In this document: one piece after another, positions 44,318 to 52,847 of the stretch
Layout of the letters: each line of letters starts with the position of its first letter
Numbering within the stretch: position 1 is the stretch's first letter
NCBI GenBank assembly: GCA_965230625.1
Contig: CBDDLL010000001.1
Coordinates: 3,286,001-3,350,000 of the forward strand
Source of the DNA: Saccharicrinis sp965230625
Lineage (GTDB): Bacteria; Bacteroidota; Bacteroidia; Bacteroidales; Marinilabiliaceae
Length of the DNA: 64,000 nucleotides
Direction: 5' to 3'
The notes under the pieces: generated by a model
What the model was told of the DNA's origin: nothing
The model's database searches: none
What the model saw: the letters and a program-made list of their open reading frames with translations, nothing else
Position numbers and translations under genes: made by a program

Positions 44318-45115
44318 ATGATAGGTAAAATATTTGATATTAAACGATTTGCTGTTAATGATGGCCCAGGAATAAGGACGACTGTATTCTTTAAAGGGTG
44401 TCCCTTACAATGCATTTGGTGTCATAATCCAGAAAGTATAAATCCTAATATAATAGAAGTTGAACAATGCAGAATTTTGGATGAAAAGAAGTTTTATACC
44501 AAACAAAAAATTGGCAAAGAAATTACTTCTGCAGAGCTTTTAACTGAAATAAAAAAGGATCGTAGTTTTTTTAATCAAAGTGGAGGAGGAGTAACTTTTT
44601 CGGGAGGAGAACCGCTAATGCAAGTGGATTTTTTACAAGATATTGCATCTAGGTGTAAAGACGAAAATATTCATGTGACACTTGATACTTCTGGTTTTTG
44701 TAGTAGTAATAATCTAAAAAAGATAATTCAAGTAGTTGATTTATTTTTATACGATATTAAAATAGTAGATGAAAAACATCATAAGCAATTTACAGGAGTT
44801 ACTAATGAGAAGATTAAGGATAATTTAGAATTATTAGCGAATTCTGGAAAAGAAATTATTATTAGAATACCTGTAATTCCTAATATAACTGATACCTCAG
44901 ATAATATCTCAAATATATTAGGGATGTTAAAGTCATATAATGGAGGTTTTAGTGAAATACACCTATTACCCTTTCATAACATTGGGGAGGCTAAATATGA
45001 ACGATTTAATATCGAAAATAAGTTTAAAGGTTTTAGGAGTCTAACAAAGGATGACTTAAAGCAATTAAAAAAAGAACTTGATACTTTGGGTATTGAGGTT
45101 AAAATAGGAGGCTAA
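44318..45115 (+). CDS. Glycyl radical enzyme activase, radical SAM (HypD-activating)
   Basis: 265 residues. The radical SAM cluster is C28-P-L-Q-C32-I-W-C35, in the activase signature GCPLQCIWCHNPE, preceded by DGPGIRTTVFFKG. The SAM motif is VTFSGGEPL. The ferredoxin-like insert with extra Cys clusters found in many glycyl-radical activases is missing: between C35 and the GGEP motif only one Cys (C51) occurs. Length is thus like PflA (246). It puts the glycyl radical on the enzyme encoded 4 bases downstream; the two genes are surely co-transcribed. Confidence 0.94.
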   Translation: MIGKIFDIKRFAVNDGPGIRTTVFFKGCPLQCIWCHNPESINPNIIEVEQCRILDEKKFYTKQKIGKEITSAELLTEIKKDRSFFNQSGGGVTFSGGEPLMQVDFLQDIASRCKDENIHVTLDTSGFCSSNNLKKIIQVVDLFLYDIKIVDEKHHKQFTGVTNEKIKDNLELLANSGKEIIIRIPVIPNITDTSDNISNILGMLKSYNGGFSEIHLLPFHNIGEAKYERFNIENKFKGFRSLTKDDLKQLKKELDTLGIEVKIGG

Positions 45116-45119
45116 TTTT

Positions 45120-47483
45120 ATGAATGCGAGAATAAAAGAACTTAGACAAAATAGTTTACAAGCAGAAAATAGACTTTCTTCGGAACGAGCTGAATTACTA
45201 ACCGAGTTTTATAAAAGCGAAACAGCAAAGGAATGTTCCCAACCTGTTAAAAGGGCTTTGGCTTTTGAATATATTTTAAAGAATAAGAAACTGTGCATAT
45301 TGCCTGGAGAATTAATTGTTGGAGAAAGAGGTCCAGAACCTAAGGCAACACCAACATATCCTGAAGTTTCGTTGCATTCGTTAGATGATTTGCAAATACT
45401 TAATGAGAGAAAAAAAGTTAGTTTTAGGGTTGATAAGCATACTCGAGAGGTTTATGATTCTACTATAATTCCTTATTGGAATGGAGTTAGTAATAGGGAT
45501 AAAATAATGCAAATGATGTCGCCAGAATGGAAGGATGCTTATGAAGCTGGTGTTTTTACCGAGTTTCAAGAGCAAAGGGCTCCAGGACATACTGTATTAG
45601 GTGATAAAATTTACAGTAAGGGAATAAAGGATATTTTAGTTGAAATTGAAGAAGCAGAGAGTAAGCTAAATGGTAATAGTGAAGCAGGGCTATATGATAA
45701 GTTAGAAGAACTTAAGGCAATGAGAATAGCGGCAAATGCTATATTAGTATATGCTAATCGTAATGCCGAAGAGCTTGATATATTAGCAGGTAAAGAATTG
45801 GAACCTGGTAGAAAAAATGAACTGGAGGAAATGGCAAAAACTTGTAGAAATGTGCCAAAAAATTCCCCTGAAACTTTTCATGAAGCATTGCAATATTACT
45901 GGTTTGTTCATTTAGGTGTTATAACGGAGGTGAATCCATGGGATTCATTTAATCCAGGCAGGCTCGACCAACATTTACTTCCATTTTATTTAAATGATAT
46001 AAAGAATGGCATACTCACCAAAGAAAGAGCAAAAGAACTTTTGATGGCCTTGTGGGTAAAGTTTAATAATCAACCTGCACCACCTAAAATGGGAGTTACT
46101 GCAAAAGAAAGTAACACTTATACCGATTTTGCATTAATAAACCTGGGTGGAGTAAAAGAAGATGGATCAGATGCTGTAAATGAATTATCATTTTTAATTC
46201 TTGATGTAATTGAAGAAATGAGGTTATTGCAGCCTAGTTCAATGGTTCAAATTAGTAAGAAGAATCCTGATGAATTTATTAAAAGAACTTTAAAGATAAC
46301 TAAAACAGGTTTTGGGCAACCATCTTATTTTAATACAGATGCAATTGTTAAAGAATTAGTTAATCAGGGTAAAGGTATTGTTGATGCTCGTAATGGCGGA
46401 GCTAGTGGCTGTGTAGAATCAGGAGCATTTGGAACCGAAGCTTATTGGCTTACAGGATACTTTAACATACCAAAGGTATTGGAAATTACATTGCATAATG
46501 GAATAGATCCTTGCACCGGAAAGAAGATTGGAGTTGAGGTGGGTCATCTTTCGGAGTTTTTAACCTTTGACGATTTGATAAGTGCTTTTAAGAAACAAAT
46601 GGAGCACTTTATAAATATTAAAATAAATGGTAATTGTAAAATAGAGTCACTTATTGGAAGTAACTTACCTGTTCCGTTTTTATCACTTTTTATTGATGAT
46701 TGTATAAAAAATGCGAAAGATTATAACAATGGAGGTGCGAGGTATAATTCAAGTTATATTCAAGGGGTTGGTTTAGGCAGTATTACAGATGAACTCACTG
46801 CAATAAGATATCATGTATATGATCATAACAGTATTTCTTTAGAGGAATTGGTAAAAGCAACTGACCGCAACTTTGAAGGCTACGAACAATTAAGATATGA
46901 TTTAATATATGAAACTCCTAAGTTTGGGAATGATGAAGAATATGCCGATCAGCAAGCATTAAAAGTTTTTGAAATTTTTTATGATGCTATTAATGGTAAA
47001 CCAACACCAAGGGGAGGGCAGTTTAGGATAAACCTGTTACCAACTACATGTCATGTATATTTTGGTCAGGTAATGCAGGCTTCTGTTGAAGGACGTAAAG
47101 CTGAGGAGCCACTTTCTGAAGGAATTTCACCGGTGCAAGGAGCGGATAGAAATGGACCTACTGCAGTTATCAACTCAATGCTAAAAATTGATCATACAAA
47201 AACAGGAGGAACACTATTAAACCAAAAGTTTTCGCCTCAATTTTTTGAAGGAGAAGAAAACCTAGAAAAATTAACTCATTTAATCCGTACTTATTTTAAT
47301 CAATTGGGGCATCATATTCAGTTTAATGTAGTAGATGCAGATACTTTAAGAGATGCACAAAAACATCCTGAAAAATATCAGGATTTAATAGTGCGTGTTG
47401 CTGGATATAGTGATTATTTTAATGATTTAACCGAAGAACTCCAGCAAGAAATTATTAAAAGAACAGAACATGAAGGGTGTTAA
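45120..47483 (+). CDS. hypD: Glycyl radical enzyme, trans-4-hydroxy-L-proline dehydratase type
   Basis: 787 residues, matching HypD (about 789). Catalytic C431 and E433 lie in GGASGC431VE433SG, and the glycyl radical site is G762 in RVAG762YSD near the C-terminus. Long blocks agree with Clostridioides HypD as I recall it: WVKFNNQPAPPK, ESNTYTDFA, EQRAPGHTV, QPSSMVQISKK, LLPTTCHVYFG and KTGGTLLNQ. HypD removes water from trans-4-hydroxyproline to give 1-pyrroline-5-carboxylate, which P5C reductase turns into proline. It is cytoplasmic and oxygen-sensitive. P5C reductase is not in the window. Other dehydratase members of the superfamily (glycerol, propanediol) match less well. Confidence 0.9.
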   Translation: MNARIKELRQNSLQAENRLSSERAELLTEFYKSETAKECSQPVKRALAFEYILKNKKLCILPGELIVGERGPEPKATPTYPEVSLHSLDDLQILNERKKVSFRVDKHTREVYDSTIIPYWNGVSNRDKIMQMMSPEWKDAYEAGVFTEFQEQRAPGHTVLGDKIYSKGIKDILVEIEEAESKLNGNSEAGLYDKLEELKAMRIAANAILVYANRNAEELDILAGKELEPGRKNELEEMAKTCRNVPKNSPETFHEALQYYWFVHLGVITEVNPWDSFNPGRLDQHLLPFYLNDIKNGILTKERAKELLMALWVKFNNQPAPPKMGVTAKESNTYTDFALINLGGVKEDGSDAVNELSFLILDVIEEMRLLQPSSMVQISKKNPDEFIKRTLKITKTGFGQPSYFNTDAIVKELVNQGKGIVDARNGGASGCVESGAFGTEAYWLTGYFNIPKVLEITLHNGIDPCTGKKIGVEVGHLSEFLTFDDLISAFKKQMEHFINIKINGNCKIESLIGSNLPVPFLSLFIDDCIKNAKDYNNGGARYNSSYIQGVGLGSITDELTAIRYHVYDHNSISLEELVKATDRNFEGYEQLRYDLIYETPKFGNDEEYADQQALKVFEIFYDAINGKPTPRGGQFRINLLPTTCHVYFGQVMQASVEGRKAEEPLSEGISPVQGADRNGPTAVINSMLKIDHTKTGGTLLNQKFSPQFFEGEENLEKLTHLIRTYFNQLGHHIQFNVVDADTLRDAQKHPEKYQDLIVRVAGYSDYFNDLTEELQQEIIKRTEHEGC

Positions 47484-47544
47484 TTAGTAGCTATTAATTA
47501 ATATCGTTTAAATTGTTTACATTTTATATTTAGAAAATTATATT

Positions 47545-48825
47545 ATGACATTTAAAAGAATCGTTTTACTACCTATTATCTTGACAATAATAGCATGTAC
47601 TTATGCTCAAGATTCTATTGAAGAAAGACTAAAATCATTTTCTCAGCTTGAAATAAAGTCTATTGAAACCATGAAGGGATTTAATTCATCATATTTAATT
47701 ATGATGAAGCAAGCTGTTGATCATAATCATCTAGAAAAAGGTTATTTTAAACAAAGGATATGGCTTAATCATTTAGATGAGGGATCTCCCGTTGTTATGG
47801 TTACAGAAGGGTACGCTGCTCCCAAAAACTATGTTACCGAATTAGCTAAAGAGCTAAAAGCAAATCAAATTGTTGTTGAGCATAGGTATTTTATGGAATC
47901 TACCCCTGAGAATAAAGATTGGAAATATTTGACCGTTGTAAATGCAGCAACTGATCATCATGAAATAATTCAACTTTTTAAAAAGATATATAAAGAAAAA
48001 TGGCTGACTACAGGAATTAGTAAAGGAGGTCAAACTACTTTGTTTCATAGGGCTTTATACCCTAAAGATGTAGATGTTTCGGTTCCATATGTAGCACCAA
48101 TAAATCTGTATAAGGAAGATTCGAGATTATTAACATTTTTTGAAAGTGTTGGAACAGAGGAAGATCGCGCAAAAACAAAAGGATTTCAGAAGTTGGTGTT
48201 GCAAAAGAAGGATGAATTATTGCCTTTGTTTATTGAAACATGTAAGAAAAGAGGTTGGGAATATAAAATGGGGTATGAAGCTGCATATGAGATGTCTGTA
48301 CTTGAATACCCATTTGCTTTTTGGCAATGGGGAAGATCAATTGATGATATCCCAAATATTAATTCACCCATTGATAAAATACTCAAGCATTTTATTTTAG
48401 GAGCAAGTCCTGATTATTTTTCGGACGCTTCCATGAATAAATACGAGTCGTTTTTTTATCAGGCATATAAAGAGTTAGGTTATTATAATTATGTACCAGC
48501 AGACCTAAAACCATTAATGAGTGTAGTAAAGCAGGATACTATATCTAACCACATTTTTGCTCCATGGGGAGATACACTCTCTTTCAATAGAAATACTATG
48601 CTCCATGTAGTTAAAAGACTGAATAAAAAGAATCCTAAGATGGTATTGATTTGTGGAGAATATGATCCATGGGGGGCAACTTCTTTGGATGTTAGTCAGA
48701 TGTCTAATTCATTAAAAGTGGTAAAACCTAAAGGTTCACACAGAGCGAGAATAAATAATCTATCAGAAGCCAAAAGAGAGGAGGTTTGGGCATTACTTAG
48801 AAAATGGATGAAGGTAAAAGAATAA
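47545..48825 (+). CDS. Secreted S37-family prolyl-type aminopeptidase
   Basis: 426 residues. Signal peptide of about 20 residues, possibly a lipoprotein signal (IIAC, Cys18). The alpha/beta-hydrolase nucleophile is S159 in TTGIS159KGGQTT, the G-x-S-K-G-G motif of peptidase family S37. An Asp occurs in CGEYDPWGATS and a His in PKGSHRARI, the rest of a likely triad. S37 members include Streptomyces prolyl tri/tetrapeptidyl aminopeptidases, which release short Pro-containing peptides. It lies 61 bases after hypD in the same direction, so it may feed Pro/Hyp peptides to that pathway. Confidence 0.83.
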   Translation: MTFKRIVLLPIILTIIACTYAQDSIEERLKSFSQLEIKSIETMKGFNSSYLIMMKQAVDHNHLEKGYFKQRIWLNHLDEGSPVVMVTEGYAAPKNYVTELAKELKANQIVVEHRYFMESTPENKDWKYLTVVNAATDHHEIIQLFKKIYKEKWLTTGISKGGQTTLFHRALYPKDVDVSVPYVAPINLYKEDSRLLTFFESVGTEEDRAKTKGFQKLVLQKKDELLPLFIETCKKRGWEYKMGYEAAYEMSVLEYPFAFWQWGRSIDDIPNINSPIDKILKHFILGASPDYFSDASMNKYESFFYQAYKELGYYNYVPADLKPLMSVVKQDTISNHIFAPWGDTLSFNRNTMLHVVKRLNKKNPKMVLICGEYDPWGATSLDVSQMSNSLKVVKPKGSHRARINNLSEAKREEVWALLRKWMKVKE

Positions 48826-48870
48826 GAAGATTAATTTTTGAAAAACACATAGACTAATTCTTTTAAAGAA

Positions 48871-48908
48871 GAAAGGCTGTTCTAAGCGATTTGGAACAGC
48901 CTTTCTTT
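48871..48908. terminator. Bidirectional terminator
   Basis: Perfect 12-bp stem GAAAGGCTGTTC / GAACAGCCTTTC, 11-base loop, between the convergent S37 peptidase and TonB receptor genes. Confidence 0.88.
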
Positions 48909-48926
48909 ATGTTTGTAATCTTTTAC

Positions 48927-51470
48927 TTAAAATTTAAAACTAGCTCCACCTAATATCATAATAGGTGTTTCGTCCATAAATGCAAATTCACTTGATTTTT
49001 GATTCAAAATGTTTCTTCCATTAACAAAAATTGTTAATTGATCTATTACTTTATATGATGCTTTAGCATTCAATAAAAATTTACCATCAATATCAATAAT
49101 TCCATATTGATTTTCGAAAGTTTGTGCACCATAGAAATATCCTTGAGGACTAATTTCAAACTTATCAGTTGGACGATAGGTCAAAGAAAAACCACCAAAA
49201 TAATCAGGTGTTGATTTATGTTTGTAATCGTTCTTATATGAAGAAGGTTGCGCGCTAGATGATATTAAATCTTCTGGATTTGGAATTTGTTCTGTTGCAA
49301 TAGCTTTACCGATCATTTCTTCGATGGATTTTTCAACTAAAAATTCTATCATTTCATCTCTACTAAATCCAATATATTTATCAATACTTGTTTTTTGAAC
49401 TGTAAAGTGAGCATTTACTACCAGTTTCTTATTGACCACCCAATCTAAATTAAAACTTGCACCTATTTGCTTAACTTCAAGTTTTTGATTTCCGTACATC
49501 ATGTGAACGGAATCAGGTTGGACTAATGGTTTGACAGAGTTTAAAAGTTGGTCATCCTTATAATCTTCAATTATTTCTACTGGGTTAAAGACATGAGAGG
49601 ATGCATGGCTTGGCATTAATGCCCCAAAATTCTTAGATTGATTATAAAAAGCTTCAATATCGACTAAAATATTTTTAGCAGGTCTAACACGGTATCCAAT
49701 TTCGATCATATCGGTTGTCATAAGATCGTACTCTTTGTTACCACTAAATTGCATTACTCTAGGATAAGGACGATTAATTAAGTTCCATGTATAGTTTGAG
49801 TGAGCATTTACAAGGAAGGATGATTGATTGGCTCTTGAATAAACAGCTCGTAATAGGTTATTTTCATTTATCTTATAAGAGCCGATAAATTGCCAGGAGG
49901 AATAAATTTTATCAGGATAATTATATTTCTCGCTACGGAGTGCTGCAATTAACCTTAATTGATCGGTTGGTTTATAATCGAACCTAACACTTCCTGCCAT
50001 AATATCAATGTTTTTTTTACCATTGAGGTAACCTCTTCCAATTGCTTGAATATAGGGGGTGTCATCGTATGAGATATACTGATAATTTAAACCAGGACGT
50101 ATTGCTAATTTATTCAGCTTAAGATTATACTCGGCAAGTACGTTGTATTGTCTTAAGTCTAACTCAAAACCTTCGTTTCCTCGCATAAAGTCAATATCTC
50201 CTCCATTGTAATTAGCTTGAAAATTAAAATCTTTTACATTGGCTCTTAAGTCAAAATAACCTGTTTTTGAAACTTTTCCGGCATAAGGAGTAGGCATATC
50301 TCCCATGGTTGAGGTAAATACATCGGAATGTTGATAACCTCCGGAAAGATTTATTGAAGAAGTATTATCAGGAGTTAGCTCAATATATCCATTAATTGCA
50401 TACCTTTCTTTTGCTTGATCGGGATGAGGAAAAATATCATCGACACCAAAAATTGTTAATGGTTTGCCATCTAAAAGACCTGTATAACCAGGTTCGGGAA
50501 ATACCACATATGGTTTGTTATCGTTTCTTGGATTTAAATAATCTTCCTTAGTTGGATCTGGATTAGCTAATTTAATGGCTTTAATTTCCTCAATGTTATA
50601 AAATCCATTTGCAACTCGTTTTCCATTTAAAAGATATTTTTTTAATCCATTTTCTTCATCATAAAAGCCATTGTAAATATAAATTTCTTCTCTTTCCCTG
50701 TTTCTTTTTTCATAGTTTCCAGAAACACCGAACGCAATGGTCTCAGTAAGTTGTTTTCTAAACGAAATATCACCAATATAAGTACTTAAAGTCCCTCCCT
50801 GAAGGTTGCCTGATACAAGAGGACTGTTTTTATCAATATCTTTTGTAAAAATATTGATTACACCAGATACAGCATTGGGTCCGTAAAGTGCACTTGAAGG
50901 TCCACGTACTACTTCAATTCTGTCAACATCTTCAAAGCTAATTGGTAACGATTCCCATAGTGTACCTCCATGAGAGTAATTAAAAACAGGACGACCATTA
51001 ATCATTACAAGAGTATTTGAGTTTTCGGAATATAGCATCATGTTTTTGGGTGGTAAGTTATCGTTGCCTCGTATATGAACATCAAAATTACCATTGGTTT
51101 TCTGTCTAACAATAATTCCAGGCACTAATCTTAGAGCTTCCTCAAAACATGTAGCTCCAGAAGCAACAATCTGATCATGACTAAGTACAGTTGTGGATAA
51201 AGGAGAATCAAAAACACTTTCTTCAGATTTTGAAGCAGAAGTAACATCTTTATTTAATAGGAGCTCATATAATTCATCTAGGCTAGAGGCGCCAACAATA
51301 TCCATTAATTTGGTTAATTCCTCAAGGTCGTAAAACGATAATTCTTCAATAGTCATTTCAAGCACTTGGTCTTTACTTAAACTATTAACATCTTTCTTAT
51401 TTTCTTGCGCTGTTATCGAAATTGTTAATAACATCAATAAGAGCGAGGTTATATATTTTTTTAGCATCAT
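48927..51470 (-). CDS. TonB-dependent outer-membrane receptor
   Basis: 847 residues. Signal peptide, then an N-terminal extension about 25-75 rich in Leu/Asp (MTIEELSFYDLEELTKLMDI), a plug domain about 85-210 (PLSTTVLSHDQIVASGATCF, RIEVVRGPSSALYGPNAVSG split across the motif), and a barrel ending in GASFKF. No carboxypeptidase-like (CarboxypepD_reg) domain of SusC type and no SusD neighbour. It starts 10 bases after a YfiR-like gene, so the two form one operon. The YfiR pairing suggests a receptor tied to signalling rather than only to nutrient uptake. Confidence 0.92.
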   Translation of the reverse strand: MMLKKYITSLLLMLLTISITAQENKKDVNSLSKDQVLEMTIEELSFYDLEELTKLMDIVGASSLDELYELLLNKDVTSASKSEESVFDSPLSTTVLSHDQIVASGATCFEEALRLVPGIIVRQKTNGNFDVHIRGNDNLPPKNMMLYSENSNTLVMINGRPVFNYSHGGTLWESLPISFEDVDRIEVVRGPSSALYGPNAVSGVINIFTKDIDKNSPLVSGNLQGGTLSTYIGDISFRKQLTETIAFGVSGNYEKRNREREEIYIYNGFYDEENGLKKYLLNGKRVANGFYNIEEIKAIKLANPDPTKEDYLNPRNDNKPYVVFPEPGYTGLLDGKPLTIFGVDDIFPHPDQAKERYAINGYIELTPDNTSSINLSGGYQHSDVFTSTMGDMPTPYAGKVSKTGYFDLRANVKDFNFQANYNGGDIDFMRGNEGFELDLRQYNVLAEYNLKLNKLAIRPGLNYQYISYDDTPYIQAIGRGYLNGKKNIDIMAGSVRFDYKPTDQLRLIAALRSEKYNYPDKIYSSWQFIGSYKINENNLLRAVYSRANQSSFLVNAHSNYTWNLINRPYPRVMQFSGNKEYDLMTTDMIEIGYRVRPAKNILVDIEAFYNQSKNFGALMPSHASSHVFNPVEIIEDYKDDQLLNSVKPLVQPDSVHMMYGNQKLEVKQIGASFNLDWVVNKKLVVNAHFTVQKTSIDKYIGFSRDEMIEFLVEKSIEEMIGKAIATEQIPNPEDLISSSAQPSSYKNDYKHKSTPDYFGGFSLTYRPTDKFEISPQGYFYGAQTFENQYGIIDIDGKFLLNAKASYKVIDQLTIFVNGRNILNQKSSEFAFMDETPIMILGGASFKF

Positions 51471-51480
51471 GTTATCTAAT

Positions 51481-51984
51481 TTATTTTATTTCAATACCAA
51501 GAGAAATGAGTTTAGGATCAATGTTGAGATTGTGCGAAGTAATATTTCTTTTGCACACTTCGTACTTTAATTTACCTCCTTGCATTACGTAATTGATGCC
51601 AGCACCTTTAGTGCATAAATCTGCTTTGTCACTTATAATCAAAGTGGGCTTATCTGCAAAAAAAGCAGTTATTTCTTCTATTTTACCCGAGTGTTGAGAA
51701 GGGATGAAAAAAACATTAGCATTAGGAATCTCAGATAGATTTTTAACGCTTTTTACTACAATTGTACGATTGTTGATTTTTCTCGCTGCAGCAAGTTTTT
51801 TAAGTTCTGTAATAATTTCGTCATTTCCATAAATTCCAATAACGAAATCGTTTTTAGGTTCTTGATTTGGCCACTCGATGTATTTGGCAAAGTTGAACAT
51901 AAAAAGTGCCTTAAACATCGATTTTTGCCCATGTAGTGTTAATGATATCATTACCATTAACACGGCAATCATCTTTTTTTTCAT
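51481..51984 (-). CDS. YfiR-like (DUF4154) periplasmic protein
   Basis: 167 residues. Signal peptide about 1-20, then MFKALFMFNFAKYIEWPN, the family opening (x-x-F-x-[KR]-Y-[IV]-x-W-P), DFVIGIYGNDEI, and VFFIPSQHSGKIEEI. It keeps two Cys, C124 and C144, fewer than Pseudomonas YfiR. YfiR represses the cyclic-di-GMP synthase YfiN; in other bacteria DUF4154 genes sit by TonB receptors and sensor proteins. Here it precedes a TonB receptor gene by 10 bases, but no GGDEF gene is present. Confidence 0.87.
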   Translation of the reverse strand: MKKKMIAVLMVMISLTLHGQKSMFKALFMFNFAKYIEWPNQEPKNDFVIGIYGNDEIITELKKLAAARKINNRTIVVKSVKNLSEIPNANVFFIPSQHSGKIEEITAFFADKPTLIISDKADLCTKGAGINYVMQGGKLKYEVCKRNITSHNLNIDPKLISLGIEIK

Positions 51985-52847
51985 GTGTTAAATTTGTTTT
52001 TTTAAAGCCACACGAAATCCATAATTTCAAGCTAAGATTGGTGTTTTCGAAAAAGAATTGTTTGCATTCATAGCTGGAATATGGTTGTTTCATGTGTGAT
52101 AAATTAGGTGTTTGATTACATTTTATTCGTAAGGACATTTACCAAGGTTTCACCTGAAAAATCCTAGTTTTGGCTAACATTAAGTATTAATAAATATAAA
52201 TAAAATATTATTGATTAATATGACCTGAATGTTGTTGATCCATTAACAAAAAAAGCTATTGTTTGTAAGGGTTAGGCAATCAGTAAATAAAATAAAAATA
52301 CAAGCTTTATAAATGCAATTTTAGTGTTTTATTTTGACTAAAATAGACTAGTGTTTTAATGAATGCTTTTTATTGATGAATGATCAATTTTATTACACGA
52401 ATGTAATTTGATAAATCTCATATTTCATTTGAAAAATAAATTGTAATTTTACAATTTAAATTTGATTCAGAGTGAGAATAAAACTTCAAATATCAATTCT
52501 ACCGCTTTTGTTGTTTTTAAACATCAAAAACAGAGATTCTTTCCAATAATTGTAATTTTCTAGTATTTAGGTTGGTATGGTTGTAGGCAGATGGTTCAAA
52601 GTATACTAAAAATTCATAGTGTGCAAAGTAACTTTATTTAATGATACCCAGAAAGATATTAATAGTTCTTACTAATATTTACCGAGCGATATACTAGCTA
52701 TGTGTTCGAATAATATTATAAATGGTTTGAATACTAACAAAATAAGCATAGATAGAATTCTATTGCTTTAATTACTTATTTCACATAATTCGGATGTGCA
52801 TTTCTTAAACTAAGTGCATTGCTTCCGGATATTTAAAAATTACAATT
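51985..52847. other. 863-base divergent intergenic region
   Basis: Lies between the leftward YfiR operon and rightward tryptophanase. It is AT-rich; the longest ORFs are antisense or very short. A 16-codon ORF at 52591 contains no Trp, so it is not a tnaC-like leader. I see no consensus promoter and no repeat. Its length is unusual for this window. Confidence 0.5.

Noticed and set aside
52591..52641. 16-codon ORF upstream of tryptophanase as a tnaC-like leader
   Set aside because: It encodes no Trp and no known stalling motif, and lies about 200 bases before the gene without a terminator-like structure.
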